In this document: in pieces, positions 23,564 to 36,167 of the stretch | Position numbering within the stretch: the first letter of the stretch is position 1 | How the letters are laid out: each line of letters begins with the position of its first letter | Source: Alopecurus myosuroides | Lineage: Eukaryota > Streptophyta > Magnoliopsida > Poales > Poaceae | NCBI GenBank assembly: GCA_028641055.1 | Contig: CM054062.1 | Coordinates: 12,126,826 to 12,190,825, forward strand | DNA length: 64,000 bases | Reading direction: 5' to 3' | Program-made: the position numbers and the translations under genes | Notes under the pieces: model-generated | The model's input: the letters and a program-made list of their open reading frames with translations, nothing else | Told to the model about the DNA's origin: nothing | The model's database searches: none

Positions 23564-26500
23564 AAATACTCCTCTTCTTACTTATTAGAAAAGGAAAAGC
23601 TTTTAACTTCTTTCAAAAAACAAATTCCAACGTCGGCCCCTTATAGCAATCACATCTAACTGTGCTAAAGAGTAAAAGACACCTATCATCAGAAAGTCCA
23701 CCCAATAACCAAATTTTTTTTTATGAAATGGACATGCACATTTCTCAAAAGCAGTACACAATCTATAGCCATCACCTAGATAGATAGCATAATACTATAA
23801 TAATATTATGTAACATCATAAAAAAAAATTGCTCACCAGCATGGTCCAGAACAAAAACCTGTGGAAAACATCCAAAGTAAGAACATATATCTTCCCCTCC
23901 AGCACCCCACAGCCACAGGCAAAGTGCAGGATCCACATACATTGAACCCTGTTGGATAGGCTTTAATTTATTCCTTCACTTAGTTCATCCTCTTACCACT
24001 AATTAATCATGTAGCCGATTACTCTTTTGTGTGACATGAATGGACTAAAGCAGAAAATGGTCATCAACAAAGTGATCAATTTTATAATCGACAAGTTACA
24101 GAGATTCCCTTATCCCCGTCCACTTTTATCGATTGATTAACCTTTTTAGTCACTGAACATAGTAGAGAAACCGATCATTCTTGTACTTTAAATCTTCCTT
24201 TTCCCGTTGCTGATGCTCTCTTGTGGGAATAAAATTTTGCAGAAAGTGTTTCGAACTTTTAATGTCTACTATTATCTCAACGGGTCAAGGCAAAGTCCAA
24301 CAAAGCAAGATCAGCCTCAAGATGCTCTGGATCAAGCTGATGGTTACATATACATTGAGCTTTCTATGCTTGGTGGGAGAAGAGAAAAAGCTGCAGATTA
24401 GCAGCACTAGCAATATCCTATAAGGCTGTGGTGCTCATAACCACCATTTGGGATATCAGTAGAAGGCATCTTACGATTAGGGTGACTTATATAATTAGAA
24501 AAAATAACCAATGGTGGGCGGGGGTGGTATCAATGGAGCAGATTTTGGTCAACCAATAGATACTTAACTCTACACCTAAAACATGACTCTTTTGGGCATT
24601 CTATATTATAATGACTACCCTAAATTCGAGTTGATAAGTCAAAGAATAGAATGATGAGGTTTATATTACTTCATGGCTGAGGAGACTCAAGACAATAGAA
24701 TAGCGTGCATATTATGCTCAGATTAGTATATTTTTCAGGAAGGATACAGATGCGAGAAGATTGTGAGGTCTTGCACCATAATATCCTGTGGACTCTGCGC
24801 ATGGAAGCAATACTTTGGGTTTGCAAGCTTTCACAATAATAACCACTAGCAATCTAAAGGAGGCGTCCAGTTGATCGATAAGTATGGGTCTACAATGTAG
24901 CATATAATTAAACACACACTTTGTTATTAATAAAGATTTAAGATGTAGACATTAGGGGCAAGCTCCACAAACGTGAAAGCTAACAGGAGATCCTGGAACA
25001 ATAGTTAAGAAAGCACAAGTGCTAGTTGAGATTTCTAGCTAGTGCAAGATATCTCGTGAAAATGCGGTTTCACCCGACCAAATCTGGATATTAACATGCA
25101 AAGATTGCGGGAAAGGAAATTCACCTTTGTCTTAATATCTCCCTGGTAGCTAAGCTCCAGCACTTTTTGGATATTATTTTCCCTGATTTAGTACAAGTGT
25201 AGACCACAGTAATAACAGTGACATGCATGTTTTCAGAAGATATTTCAGGAAAAAACTAAATTAAGCTGATCATAAAACATAATTCTCCTAGCACCAAGAG
25301 AATAATTCTCTTTGTATGTTGTCCCCTTCTACCATTACTATTGGTCCTATACATGATCTGATAGAAGATGTTCAGTTCTTAAGAAGATAAAAGCAATGGC
25401 GTCACAGGAATACATCTTTGCAGGGTAAGACGGTAAGAGTGCGATAAGATTCGTCCACTAGCCCAGTAGCCAACTTTACATGACAGGTACGTCTACTTTA
25501 CAATCAAAGAGATGGTGCTAAGCAGTCATCTTTCTAAGCAAATGGTGTCATGGGCCTCCTATATTACAGTAGTTGCTTCATCTAATTGTTCAACACTACA
25601 CACAAAAAAGCCCACTAGCATGGGATTTTCATGTGGACATGTCAAAATTCAATTCAGAGGCTCATGTCCCAGGCAGTATCATTTTCTGAAAAGGACAGAA
25701 GGTAGGATACTAGAAACTTTTGTCCAAAGGAAAGGGTGAGAGGCATTCAAAGCAAGGTTTGCTTTGACCCTAATAAGTTCATATGGTCCCCTTTGACTAC
25801 AGAAAGATGATGCAAAACAATTCTACAAAGCACAGAGCCTGGAGGAACTAGGAACATGCCATCTATGGCGTCCGAAATAAATCCCCGGATGCAACTACCA
25901 TGGAACAACCTACTTCAATTCTGCCGCTGCTGCTGCATGGACCATATCCCCGACGTGCAGTGCTCGGTCCAAGTACCTCTTTTTGACTGCAGCTGCCAGG
26001 AACCAAATCTGCGCAAGAGTAGCATTGACAGAGGTGTCGCACGCCAAGCTTTAATTCTTTCCTCGTTGGTCATCTATCCCTCATGGCTACAATCTCAAGT
26101 TCAGGCTCATCGTAGCAGCATGCCGTTTTCAGAATAGGATCGCGCACAAGGAGACAGAACGCCGCGGAAGGACAGTTTGTGCGCTGCGTTAGGTTTTGCT
26201 CGTTTGGGCGTTAGGTTATGATAATAAGTCAGGGGGGTTTCAATGCAGCGAAATTAAGCACAGATATAAAAATCTCCGTTGATAATAAGTCAGACGATCC
26301 GAAGTGAGAACTGAGGAAAACGTCGGATCCCAGATCGATCAGATAAGAATTGAAACCATTAGAGAGTCATCCAACTCAGGATTAATTGGGGGACAATATC
26401 GGTTCGTACCAATGCCGTTGCTGTAGACCGCCCCCGACTCGCCGCTCCGCGGATGTCCGGAATCACAGACGCCGTCGGCGACGACGCCTCCGCCTCCGCG

Positions 26501-26800
26501 TTCATAGCGCTGACAGGTTGGTCGCACGAAGAGTTTTTTTTTTTTGAGCTAGACGTGCACGAAGAGATTTTCTTTTTTTTTGAGGGGAGTGCACGAAGAG
26601 ATGGCAGCTGCAGTATTGAGTTGCCAGGCCGCTCTTTAGTTGGGCTGGGCTGGTCGGTGTTACCTACTCGACTATTCGAAGGCCCATCCTTGATTACTTT
26701 AACAAATGGGCCCATTTGTAATGGGTGTATTAGGCATGTGCATTGGTTCATCGCCTTAAAAAAAAGTTGCATTGGTTCAGTCGGAAATAGGAAAATGCTA
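23564..26800. other. 3.2 kb unassigned sequence
   Basis: No transposon termini or long ORF were recognised. The right third (25850-26650) becomes GC-rich and contains the two-exon candidate at 25910-26505. Three copies of GCACGAAGAG (26524, 26557, 26591) are separated by T runs. The rest is AT-rich without visible structure. Confidence 0.4.
25910..26505 (-). CDS. Candidate two-exon small gene of unknown function (weak)
   Basis: Exon 1 (26505-26410) would encode 32 residues, Ala/Ser/Thr-rich, starting MNAEAEASSPTASVIP, ending at a GT (TTG|GTACGA). Exon 2 (26008-25910), after TTGCGCAG, would encode 32 residues including IWFLAAAVKKRYLDRALHVG and an Ala run, then TAG. Both junctions are phase 0, so the frame stays open over a roughly 400-base intron. 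The GC-rich first exon and the low-copy look of the flanks favour a real exon. Against it: only 64 residues, no recognised domain, and splice sites chosen by eye. It could equally be a gene fragment. Confidence 0.2.
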
Positions 26801-26961
26801 CTCCTTCCGTTTGATAATGTAAGATGTTCTAGGTGTTCTACATGTTGTCTAGATTCGGACTAAACTAAGTAAACACATATGCTTAAATGTGTCTAGATAC
26901 ATGTGTATGTATATTAATGTGGAATATGTCTAAAACATCTTATATTGTGGAACGGAGGGAG
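26801..26961. mobile_element. Stowaway MITE (161 bp)
   Basis: Ends CTCCTTCCGTTTGATAATGT and ATATTGTGGAACGGAGGGAG are inverted repeats, with inner AAGATGTTCTAG / CTAAAACATCTTA also pairing. TA flanks both sides (26799-26800 and 26962-26963). Length, termini and TA duplication are all typical of Stowaway (Tc1/Mariner-derived) elements. No coding capacity. Confidence 0.92.
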
Positions 26962-27133
26962 TACTTACCAGCCGCAGTCGGTCACGCGCGCGCGTCCGAT
27001 CCAAGGTAGATACAGCCGGTTCACGACGCAGCGCGACGCGGTCCATCTACAGAGCAAACCCCCAGCCCACCAGCTCGTTCACCTATTCAAACCGCGCATT
27101 CGTCTTTTCCCTGCTTACCCGATTGATTGCAGC

Positions 27134-28033
27134 CAGGAGCGGAGACAACGGGCTAGCAGGGGTCAGCCCCTCCCCCCTGCAATGGCTCGTCCCCCCAACG
27201 TTCTATATCACGTAATACCAGTACATATTGTGCGTACACGTCCTAATTAGTGTTTAAGGCTGTAGCACATACTAATCCACGGAGGTCTGCACACACTGAA
27301 GCCCAAAAGAGCAATTAAACAAAACAGCCCACGATAGGTACTGTCTAGGCAATCGGCAATTGGTCATTTGATGGTCTGTTTGTATGCCCGTCTGTCTAAC
27401 CTCCCTCTCTGATCGATCACCTGCCGCCTCCCTGCTGCTCCTGGTCGGGAGCCACCATCCATGGACGGCTTTTCTATCCAGCTGATTAGCTGCGAGTGCG
27501 CCGACGTTGGCGACTGATCGCTGCTTGTCGGGGACCTCCATCCCCTCGTCTCCCTGATAGTTTTTTTGTCTAAGGTACACAGTGTAGTCAAATCTAAGCC
27601 TCTTTTGTGTCAGTTTGGCCATTATCCATTAATTAGATAGAGCAACAACAATACTATACTCATTACTTCTTCATGCTAATTGCTTAGATTTTGAATCTGA
27701 CCTAGCGCCATATTTGAATCAAATAATTTGTGATAGTAGAACTCTGTCTGCCTATTGTTTCGATCTGAATCTAACCTAGTGCCTAATTTTGATCAAATTG
27801 TTGGCAATAGTAGAACCTACATCTACAACTGGACAATTAGCTTTCTTTTGTAACAAAAAAATTTCAATTTATTTATCAATGAAAAGGTTGATGATTTTTT
27901 AATTATTAGTATAAGCCAAATCTATGATAATATTCTGTTCATTTTTCACATGGTATTTTCATACATTGTACTTCACGGACGATCACCTTCCTTTCGCCCC
28001 CCCCCTAATGTCTAAATCCTGGCTCCGCCCCTG
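27134..28033. mobile_element. Non-autonomous hAT element (900 bp)
   Basis: The left end CAGGAGCGGAGACA and right end TGGCTCCGCCCCTG are inverted repeats with two mismatches, and ATTGCAGC flanks both sides (27126-27133 and 28034-28041), a perfect 8-bp duplication diagnostic of hAT. The interior has no transposase; a GC-rich segment (27400-27560) and an AT-rich right half are visible. Subterminal GGGGTCAGCCCCTCCCCCC and CGCCCCCCCCCTAATG also mirror each other. Confidence 0.88.
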
Positions 28034-28041
28034 ATTGCAGC

Positions 28042-29339
28042 TCCTGTTAGGTTATGTGGTGACACTACTAGCCCTCTAGCTCTCTCTCAACCGTGCCATG
28101 CAAATTTTTTTAGTTACGTTGCTAGCTAGCTTCCCTAAAGAAAAGTTAAGTACCTGGCTGCTACTTCAATTACGGTTACATGGTGAAAAATTTGTTGGAT
28201 AGTGCTCATTTATATCTAACTAGCTAGTTGTTGCTCCCATAATGTTGAGTAGTAAGGTCGAAATGGAAACACTCGCCCACACACTGAAGATGGGGTCGAG
28301 GGGACAGGTTGAGGGTTTTCGGATTCAACAAAGATGACGCTCTGACGAGGTAGATTCGTCGCCAACGAGTCAGAGACATTGAGCTCAGTCTCATTACTGA
28401 TGGGCGGAGTTAAATGATTCAGTGTATTTTTTGGAGGTTTACATACAACAGATTTGCTACATCTTTTTTTTTATGTTTTGTATCCACATGTATAATGCTA
28501 CACTGTTAATTTAGATGTGCGCTACAAAAATCTTCTCGAGTGTTGCAAAAATATTTTCAGTAATGTTGGATTCGCTGGACATATTTGACGGATACATTGT
28601 TTCTTTATTGTGGCAAGTGAGAATTTTTTGCATATATTGTTAATTTTAGCTACATTTATATGTTCAAAATGTTACATTGATTTTTAGTACGTTTCACAAA
28701 TTTTATAGATTCACGAGAAAAATGTTGAAAAACGATTTTGTATTTCAAAAAATGCTACAAACAAAGAAAAGAAGTTACAGTCTTAATTATAAAATGATCC
28801 GTTATTCAAAGGATTATGTTGCAAAAGATGTCTTTTTTTCTTCCAAAAATGCTACATAAACCGTAAAAATATGTTCGCGTTCGAGGCTTCCTTTTGCTAT
28901 ATGAGTTTTTTAAAGTCCAATATTTTCTCCAAAAATGCTACATAAACCATTTTAAAAGTGATTTAGTCCGAAAATGCTACATATATTGTCTTCCAAAAAT
29001 GCTACATATACCTTTTTTCCTACATATATTTCTTCGATCTCCTCATTCAGCCCACCATTTGGCTGAAATTTAATACATCTCTGCACCGGTATGTGACTCC
29101 TCCCCCTATACTTGTAATTTTGTTTGGTGTTGTATATTTTGAGTATTTGGCTGCACTAGTTGAATGGTTATTTGAGCTTGCATGCTTGTTTTAGGTTGAT
29201 TTAAGTTGTTATGATGCATGTAGTAGCTTCACTAAGACTGCTAGAGTAGTTTCTTATAATATTTATTCGCCACAGTTGATTTTTATTGGACTTGCTAAAA
29301 ATTTCAGAATAGGAACTATGAAGTAAGTAGCAGGCGGGT
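28042..29339. other. 1.3 kb unassigned, AT-rich, with a recurring GCTACA motif
   Basis: The left part shows no recognised element. From about 28450 the phrase TGCTACA recurs irregularly, densest at 28750-29020 (for example CAAAAATGCTACATA near 28844, 28931 and 28987). The right end leads into the Athila-like ORF without a visible boundary. Confidence 0.4.
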
Positions 29340-30523
29340 TTGGGGGCCAAATTGCTCCTTCTAGAGACCATGTCTTTAAAGAAGAAATCAAATATGAGAC
29401 TGTCTCTCAACAAAGATATTGCGGATTTGAGTTTGCTTGATTTTGACAAGATGAAGGATGTACGAGCATCTGCGTATCGTTGCAATGAACTCTTAATGGC
29501 TTTGGGTATTCATAAATCATTCTATGACCTTATTACCAATGCAGGTTTGCTGGACTTCACAACAAATGAGGTGGCCCAATATAGAAGGCTAACTTTCATA
29601 TTTGTGCAAACTTTTTAATTCATTGATGGTGTTGACCCGTATGTGAAATTTTGTCTCTATGTTAGAAAGAGAAGGATGTCCCTTGATGACTTTTGCAGGA
29701 CAATTAAAGTGATCAGCCGGGGGTACACGAGGAGAATAACAACTCCCACTGATCTCCATGACTTATATTCGATGCTCTGCCATCAGGACACGAGGACCGC
29801 ACAGTGCAGTAAGAATTCTTGTATGCGATTCCCTACGGTCAGGTATTTTGCGTACTATCTCTCTACGGGAGTTCTTGCTATAGAAAACACTAGCACCTCC
29901 ACTGACCTTGATCTTGCCATCATGCTTGATGTTGTAGATAGAAATCACTCTTATAGCATTGGTGCGCAAATAGCTAGACGTATTGCTAATAATGCTGGTA
30001 GAGGGCCTATTTTTAGAGGCATTGTTGCCTCACGTATTTTCTTTTCTCAAACTATAGTACCTCTTGATTCTAATGATGAATTGATGCCCCGTAGAAGCCT
30101 AGATTTTAATGCCATGATGTCACATGCCTTCTTTGAATCTAAGTGAACCCCTTGTTATTTGAGTCGGGTGAAAATAAACCTCACTATGTCCGTTTGCCTG
30201 CACCTTCTTTGTTTGATGTTTCCATGCATGGATCGTCCTTCTCTAAGGACATACTGGACGAGTACGTCACGCTGGAAATGACCAGGCATCCCGCCACTCG
30301 GGAGGAAGATCCCTCGGCACCACCACCAATCATGTACACGGGAGAGCCATCCTCGTTTTATTACGAGGAAAGATCTTCATCGCAACAACTGTCAATGGAT
30401 GGACTATTTCCGCAGCGTGGGACTCGCATCTCACGCCTTACCAGCAATACGAGTACATGCAGCAGCAGCCGCTATCAGAATGGACCTCGTGGGATCAGCG
30501 CTACGAATAGGACAAAAGCCTAA
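29340..30523 (+). pseudogene. Athila-type accessory ORF (plant transposon protein family)
   Basis: From 29340 one frame runs to a TAA at 29616-29618 and continues in the same frame to 30146: YRRLTFIFVQTF, then DPYVKFCLYVRKRRMSLDDF, RFPTVRYFAYYLSTGVLA and YSIGAQIARRIANNAGRGP. This order of blocks (a YRELT-type motif, a FC..G..H-type block, HFPAIHYFA-like, LGAIVARRL-like) is that of the ORF found 3' of pol in Athila-lineage elements, sometimes called env-like or ATHILA ORF. A final Pro/Ser-rich section (30143-30523) is in a shifted frame. Function in the family is unproven. Confidence 0.65.
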
Positions 30524-32677
30524 GTTTGGGAGAGTACGTATATGCCGACACTCGACTTATGATTCTTATTCATTACTTATGTCGGCATAATACTTGATAC
30601 CTTGTATATTCTTTTAGATCTCCTCATTTTTATCTCTTATTTTATTTGCTATTTTTGAGTTGTTTCTTTAAAGAGCCAAAAACACAAAAATACTTCATGT
30701 TTGTTCTTCTCGCTTTTAGTCGTTTCTTTCCTTTCGTTCTTCTTGGTTTTATTTTGTTCCATCGCTGTTTTGTGTTCTTATCTTTCTTATTGAAAACCCA
30801 AAAGGTTTTACTCTGTTTTTTCTTCGCCTTCATTGCTTCTTTGCTCATTCAAAAAACACCAAAAAAATTGTGGTTCTCTTCATTTGGTTATCTTCTCTCT
30901 ACATCTTTTCTTTTTGCCCGTTTCCTTGTTTCTTGGTTTTCTTTGTTCATCTCCTTTCGCGGTTCCTTTGTTTTTAGTTCTCTCCTCTTTATTCGTGTTT
31001 CTTTAAAACTCAAAAACAGCATACATGTTTTATCTTCTTCCTGTTATTTTATAGTTGTTTGCAGAGTTCAACTAATGTCCATGAGGGCGTCTGCGCTATA
31101 TTATAATCCTTAAATCATCCGGTTGTGCAAGTGACAAGGCAATAATGACGACATATGATAAAGTGGGCGCGATTTGGAAGCTGGTATGAACTCTTTTCTC
31201 TTCATTTTTGTATATATGTGTATTCGCATGATCTCACATTATCTAGTCATGATAGATAGTTGTATGTATATTATTGCTTTAGTGGTTCATGCTTTCTTAT
31301 GACTAGTCTCAAATAATTAGGTGTGCATAATGTGTTGTTATAATGTCACATGTGTTGTTTTGTTCATAATAGAGTATAGTTTGGTGGTATTTCCCTCTGA
31401 AAATTTTATTTAGATCAACTTGGCATATGCTCACACATGTTTAAGACTATAAAGAAAGTTTGTTTAGCCTCGTTGGTATTTTGTTTCAGGGAGATAATAT
31501 TACATCTATGCTTTACTCAATGTTGTTTTGTCGCAATGCATGATCATGCTCGTTATTGCTCTCTTAGTTGGTCACTCCCCCTCTATTGCTAGTGTTCACC
31601 TGTACTGAGTATAACCTCTACTCGTGCATCCAACTCCTTAAAAACCAAAGTATTCCCATTGTGTACACCATATCTAGCCACTCCAGGTATTTTATAGCCA
31701 TTTCAATTAAATTTCTCGTATGCTACCTTTAAAATCTTAAAAATTATTTAACTTGTTTTATGTTCATGTCTTAGCTTATGAGGAAGTAGTAAGTGCTTTA
31801 TTATTTCTCCATGTCATTTGGCTTCACACTTTGACTAGCATGCGTAATGTGTTAGCCCCTAATATTGCAAAAAGAGCAAGCAAAAGGGTGTCCAGTCCAC
31901 AATAGATAAATTACAACATTCACATCATATCAAACTCCTCACGCTATGGATTTGAGAAATCATGAACTTAGCTTGTGCAACAAAATGAGAAGAGCAACTT
32001 TATTGTTCTCTCTATGGGAGCCGCTCTTGAAGCCGTTTGACATGGAAAGATAATAAGTCATTTACTAGCATTCGTTGACATAGACATACACCTCTCTCAA
32101 AATTATATTTTCATACATCTGTTTTATTAAATAAAAGCTCTGGCACATGAGTAATCCCCGCTTCCCTCAGCGAAGGGCCCTTCTTTTACTTTCATGTTAA
32201 GTCTCCATCTTCTTACTTCATGCACCAATTAAGAGCGCATAATTCTCATCCTTAGTATAATGTGCATTGTCCCAAAATACTATTGTTTGAAGCATGTTTA
32301 CATTATTGTTTCTCCTGAAATTATTATACCTAGTCACCACATAAGCTTTGGAGGTGTCTTGGCATTTATATTTTGCTATACAATTAAGGGCAAGCGAGAT
32401 ACCATTCTATTATGCTTGATTATGATCATTGCAACCTAGTTGATGTTATAATTTCATATTACCCACACTTAGTTCTTTGTGCACTTTTCATGAGTTAGGA
32501 TTGATTCATAAGCTTTATTACCCTTATAGCAATTATCATGTATAGGTTAAATACTGATCATGGAACAGTCTTATGCACACCATATGAAGTGAAAGTGTTT
32601 GTCAAAGTTTTCTTTATTGCGTCCAGTTTGTCAACTGAATTGTTTAAGGACAAGAAATAAGCTAAGCTTGGGGGAGA

Positions 32678-32900
32678 TGATATGTCCAAAACGTATCCAC
32701 TTTTCCAAACACTTTCTTTATTGTTTCTCCTCTAATTTGCATGATTTGAAACACGCTCCGTTTTCAGTGTCTAGAACAATCTATTTTCACTCTTTTTGTT
32801 TTGTGAGTTTTCAGTTTTTGCTAGTACCGCGTTTAGCTCTTGTTTTCCACTCGTATTTCGTTCAGATCTTGTTGGTTTGCTTTAGTTATATATGATTATC
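32678..32900 (+). repeat. Partial Athila-like LTR (5' end only)
   Basis: It starts TGATATGTCCAAAACGTATCC directly after the polypurine tract, like the LTR start at 33989 and the minus-strand LTR at 933-2521. It fades after roughly 220 bases; the exact end is not visible. Confidence 0.6.
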
Positions 32901-34498
32901 TCTCTAGTCTTTGATGAATATTTGTTCTGATAGTTGTTTCAAATAAGTTGATTGGTGTTGGAGAAGAGTAAAATATTTCATGCTTATAGTGGTGCAATAG
33001 GAAGCTTGTTTAGACTGTGGCTTAGACTTTAGCATGTCATGTCAGATGTTATTTTAATTGTGTACTTAGTAGTATATGATGTATCATGACTAGTCTCAAA
33101 TAGCCGAGAGTGCTTAATGTGTCGTTGAAATTAAATCATGTGTTGTTTAATCATACTAAAGCATGGTATTGTGGTATTCTCCTTTGATGATTTATTTGAG
33201 TTGACTTAGCGCATGCTCATAGCATGTTACGACTACAAACCAGGCACTTCTAGCCTTGATGATCATTTATTTTTTGACTTGTAATATCATTTCATGTTTT
33301 GATTAATAATATTTTGTCACTATGCATGATCATGGTCGTTATTGCTTTCTTAGTTGGTCGCTCCCAGTCTTTTTCTAGCCTTCACCCTGTACTGAGTATG
33401 AGCTCTACTCGTGCATCCAACTCTCTTAAACCAATTTTTTCCAAATGTGTCCACCATACCTACCTATATGTGGTATTTCACCGCCACTCCAAGTAAATTG
33501 GTTGTGTGTTACCTTTAAACCTTCAAAATTATTAAATCTGTTTTGTGTTCCTGTTTTAGCTCATGAGACAGTAGCTTAAATTTACTATTGATTGAAATAT
33601 GATAATGGTATTGCTTGTCTAAACTTATTTGTATCTGGTTACCACTTGAACTTTGAAGGTGTCCTAGCATTTATGTTTTGCTATCCCACGAAGGACAAAC
33701 GGAATACTACTTTATCATGTTTTTCATTGTAATCGAACAAACGTATCACTTTAAATGCATTATTGCTCATTGTCAATTATTTGTGCTATTTTTTATGTGC
33801 AACATAGTTGTGAAGTTTTCATTGTTCAAATAACATTTATCATGCATTTATTTAAGTGTTTTGATCTCACCTTATAATGCTTTTACATAATGATTGATCA
33901 AGTTTGTGTTGGCTGCATGTCACCTCAAAAATTATTTTTGTTATCACTTACCTACTCGAGGATGAGCAGGAGTTAAGATTGGGGGTGCTGATATGTCCCA
34001 AATGTATCTATAATTTTGATGCTCCATGCTTGTTTTATTTATGTTATTCCATGTTTTGCACATATTTTTCTTCGTTCTTCGGATGATTTCATGGACTAAC
34101 CTATTAACAAGATGCGCAAAGCCAGTTTCTGTTTTCAGCTGTTTTTACATTTATGAAAAAGCACTCAAGAAAATATTTGTCAAAAGTCCTAGAAATTCAC
34201 GGAGATTATCTTTTACCTGGAATAAAGACGGAGTCCAAAGGAGAGTCGGAGGGGAGTCGGGGGGCTACCAGAGGGGTGCCAGGTGCCCCCTAGGCTGCGT
34301 CTGGGGGTCACCTCGTGGCCCTGGCCACCGCCCCGCGTCGCCTCTTCGCCTATAAATTCACTTTAACCCTAATAACATTGGGGAGGAAAAAAAATCACGA
34401 AACAGATAGATAAGCGCCATCACCTCGAAAGTCCCATCTGTAATTTATTTACCCAACATGTTTATTGTTCTTTGGAGAGACACCACTAGTGAAACTAT
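32901..34498 (+). mobile_element. Second Athila-like 3' end (3' UTR, polypurine tract, partial LTR)
   Basis: 33060-33700 aligns with 31290-32400 of the preceding element: shared phrases include GACTAGTCTCAAATA, GCATGATCATG.TCGTTATTGCT and CTCTACTCGTGCATCCAACT, at a divergence well above 20% by eye. A polypurine tract AAGATTGGGGGTGC (33975-33988) leads to an LTR starting TGATATGTCCCAAATG at 33989. The LTR has a TATA-like box (CCTATAAATT, 34349-34358) and runs until the Copia LTR at 34499. The rest of this LTR may lie beyond the right window edge. Confidence 0.65.
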
Positions 34499-36154
34499 TG
34501 AAGGGAATATGCCCGAGAGGCAATAATAAAGTGTTTATTATATATTATTCCTTGTTTATGATAGATGTTTATTTCTCATGCTAGAATTGTATTAACCGGA
34601 AACGTTGATACATGTGTGATTAATAAACAAACCGACGTTCCTAGTGAAGCCTCTCTTTTAACTAGCTCGTTGATTAAACAGATGATCAAGGTTTCCTGAT
34701 CATGAACATTGGATGTTGTTAATAACGGGGTCATGACATTAGGATAATGACATGATGAACTTAAACCCTAACTAAGTATAACAATACGATCAAGTCATTT
34801 AGTTTTGTTGTTATATCTTACATTCGAAGTAACATTATTCCTTAGACCATGAGATCATGTTAATCACTAATACCGAAAGAATACTTTGATGACATCAAAC
34901 GTCACACCGTAAAAGGGTGACTATAAAGGTGGCATTGGATATTCAGAAAGTGTTGGTTGAAGCTCATGGATCGAGAATGGGATTTTTCCATCCAATATGA
35001 CGGATAGATATACTCAGGGCCCTCTCGGTGATATCACATCGACACCGCTTGCAAGCAAGTGATATGATCACAAGGATGTTATATCACGGGAACGAGAAAA
35101 GAGTACTTGTTGGATAACGAGATCGAACAAGGTATAATGGATACCGATGATCGGATCTCGGACAAGTAATATATCGCGAGACAAAGGGAAATCGTTACGA
35201 CGTTGAAAGGTTCACACGATCACGAGAGTCATCGTTGAATATATAGGAGTCATCACGGTTTTCCAGACCCCGCTGTTGATTATTGATCGGAGAGGAGTCT
35301 CGATCATGTCTATAATATTCACGAACCGTAGGGAGACACACTTAAGGTTCGATGAAGCGTTTAGAGAGGATACGGAATGCCGAAGAATATTTTGGGCAGC
35401 TCCGGAATTGTTTCGGGGAAAATTGAAATAGTTCAAGGGGTTTTTCGTCGAACGGTTGTTAATAGAATTAACAAATGGTTCGAGGTGCTGCATGCAAATG
35501 TTTGTTAATGGAATTAACAAATATAAATAAGGAAATAAAAATGTTCTATTTATTTATTTAAGAAAAACCTTTGGATTTTCCAAGTGGGAAATTAAGGAAT
35601 TTTGAGTGGGTTTGAGTGGAGCTTCCACTCACATGAAGAGAGGAAGGGATGGGGGCACCCATGGCTGGCCGCACCCCCCTTTGGGCTGCCTCCCCCTCCC
35701 GTATAAAAGGAGGGTGAGGGCTCTCTCTTCTCCACACACTTGCCCACACATTTTCCCTTCCACCCGCTGCTCCATTCCATGGTCTCCGGCTTGGCGAAGC
35801 CCTGACCGTGGGATTCTTCACCACCACCACGCCGTCGTGCTGCTGGAATTCCGGAGGGATCCTCTACTTCCGCAACCCGCTGGAACGAGGGAACGGAAGT
35901 CTTCATCGAGCTGAACGTGTGACCGATTACGGAGGCACCGCCGGATTGCGGTGCTCTTCTTCTCGCTCGGGATCGGCGTGAGAACGACTACGCCAACAAC
36001 GAGATCTTTTCTCGTACCACTTTGAGTCTTCGAGGGTATGTTATCTCAAGACTCTCTTTCTCCCCGTTGCCTTTCATCTCATAGATTAGATCTTGGCCTT
36101 TCGAGTTTATCGCGCGTAGGAAATTTTTTGTTATCTATGCTACGTACCCCTTCA
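34499..36154 (+). repeat. Copia LTR 1 (1656 bp)
   Basis: It begins TGAAGGGAATATGCCCGAGA and ends TACGTACCCCTTCA. A TATA box (GTATAAAAGG, 35701-35710) precedes a pyrimidine-rich start region; LTR2 and LTR3 have CTATAAAAGG there. Preceding bases ACTAT (34494-34498) would be the target duplication, but the partner is outside the window. Confidence 0.92.
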
Positions 36155-36155
36155 G

Positions 36156-36167
36156 TGATATCAGAGC
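36156..36167 (+). promoter_or_regulatory. PBS of Copia A
   Basis: TGATATCAGAGC, one base after the LTR; it matches the initiator-tRNA-Met PBS TGGTATCAGAGC except for one G-to-A change. Copia B keeps the canonical form at 57586-57597. Confidence 0.85.

Larger units (their letters stand above)
29340..32900 (+). mobile_element. 3' part of an Athila-like Gypsy element
   Basis: It contains the element's 3' accessory ORF (29340-30523), a long T-rich 3' untranslated region (30524-32663), a polypurine tract AAGCTTGGGGGAGA (32664-32677) and the beginning of the 3' LTR (from 32678, TGATATGTCCAAAACG). The 5' part (gag-pol) is missing. The LTR is cut short after about 220 bases, where sequence resembling the same 3' UTR starts again. 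Confidence 0.7.

Noticed and set aside
30646..31113. 155-codon Phe/Leu-rich frame resembling a membrane protein
   Set aside because: It lies in the T-rich 3' UTR of an Athila-like element; T-rich DNA yields Phe/Leu/Ser codons without real coding.
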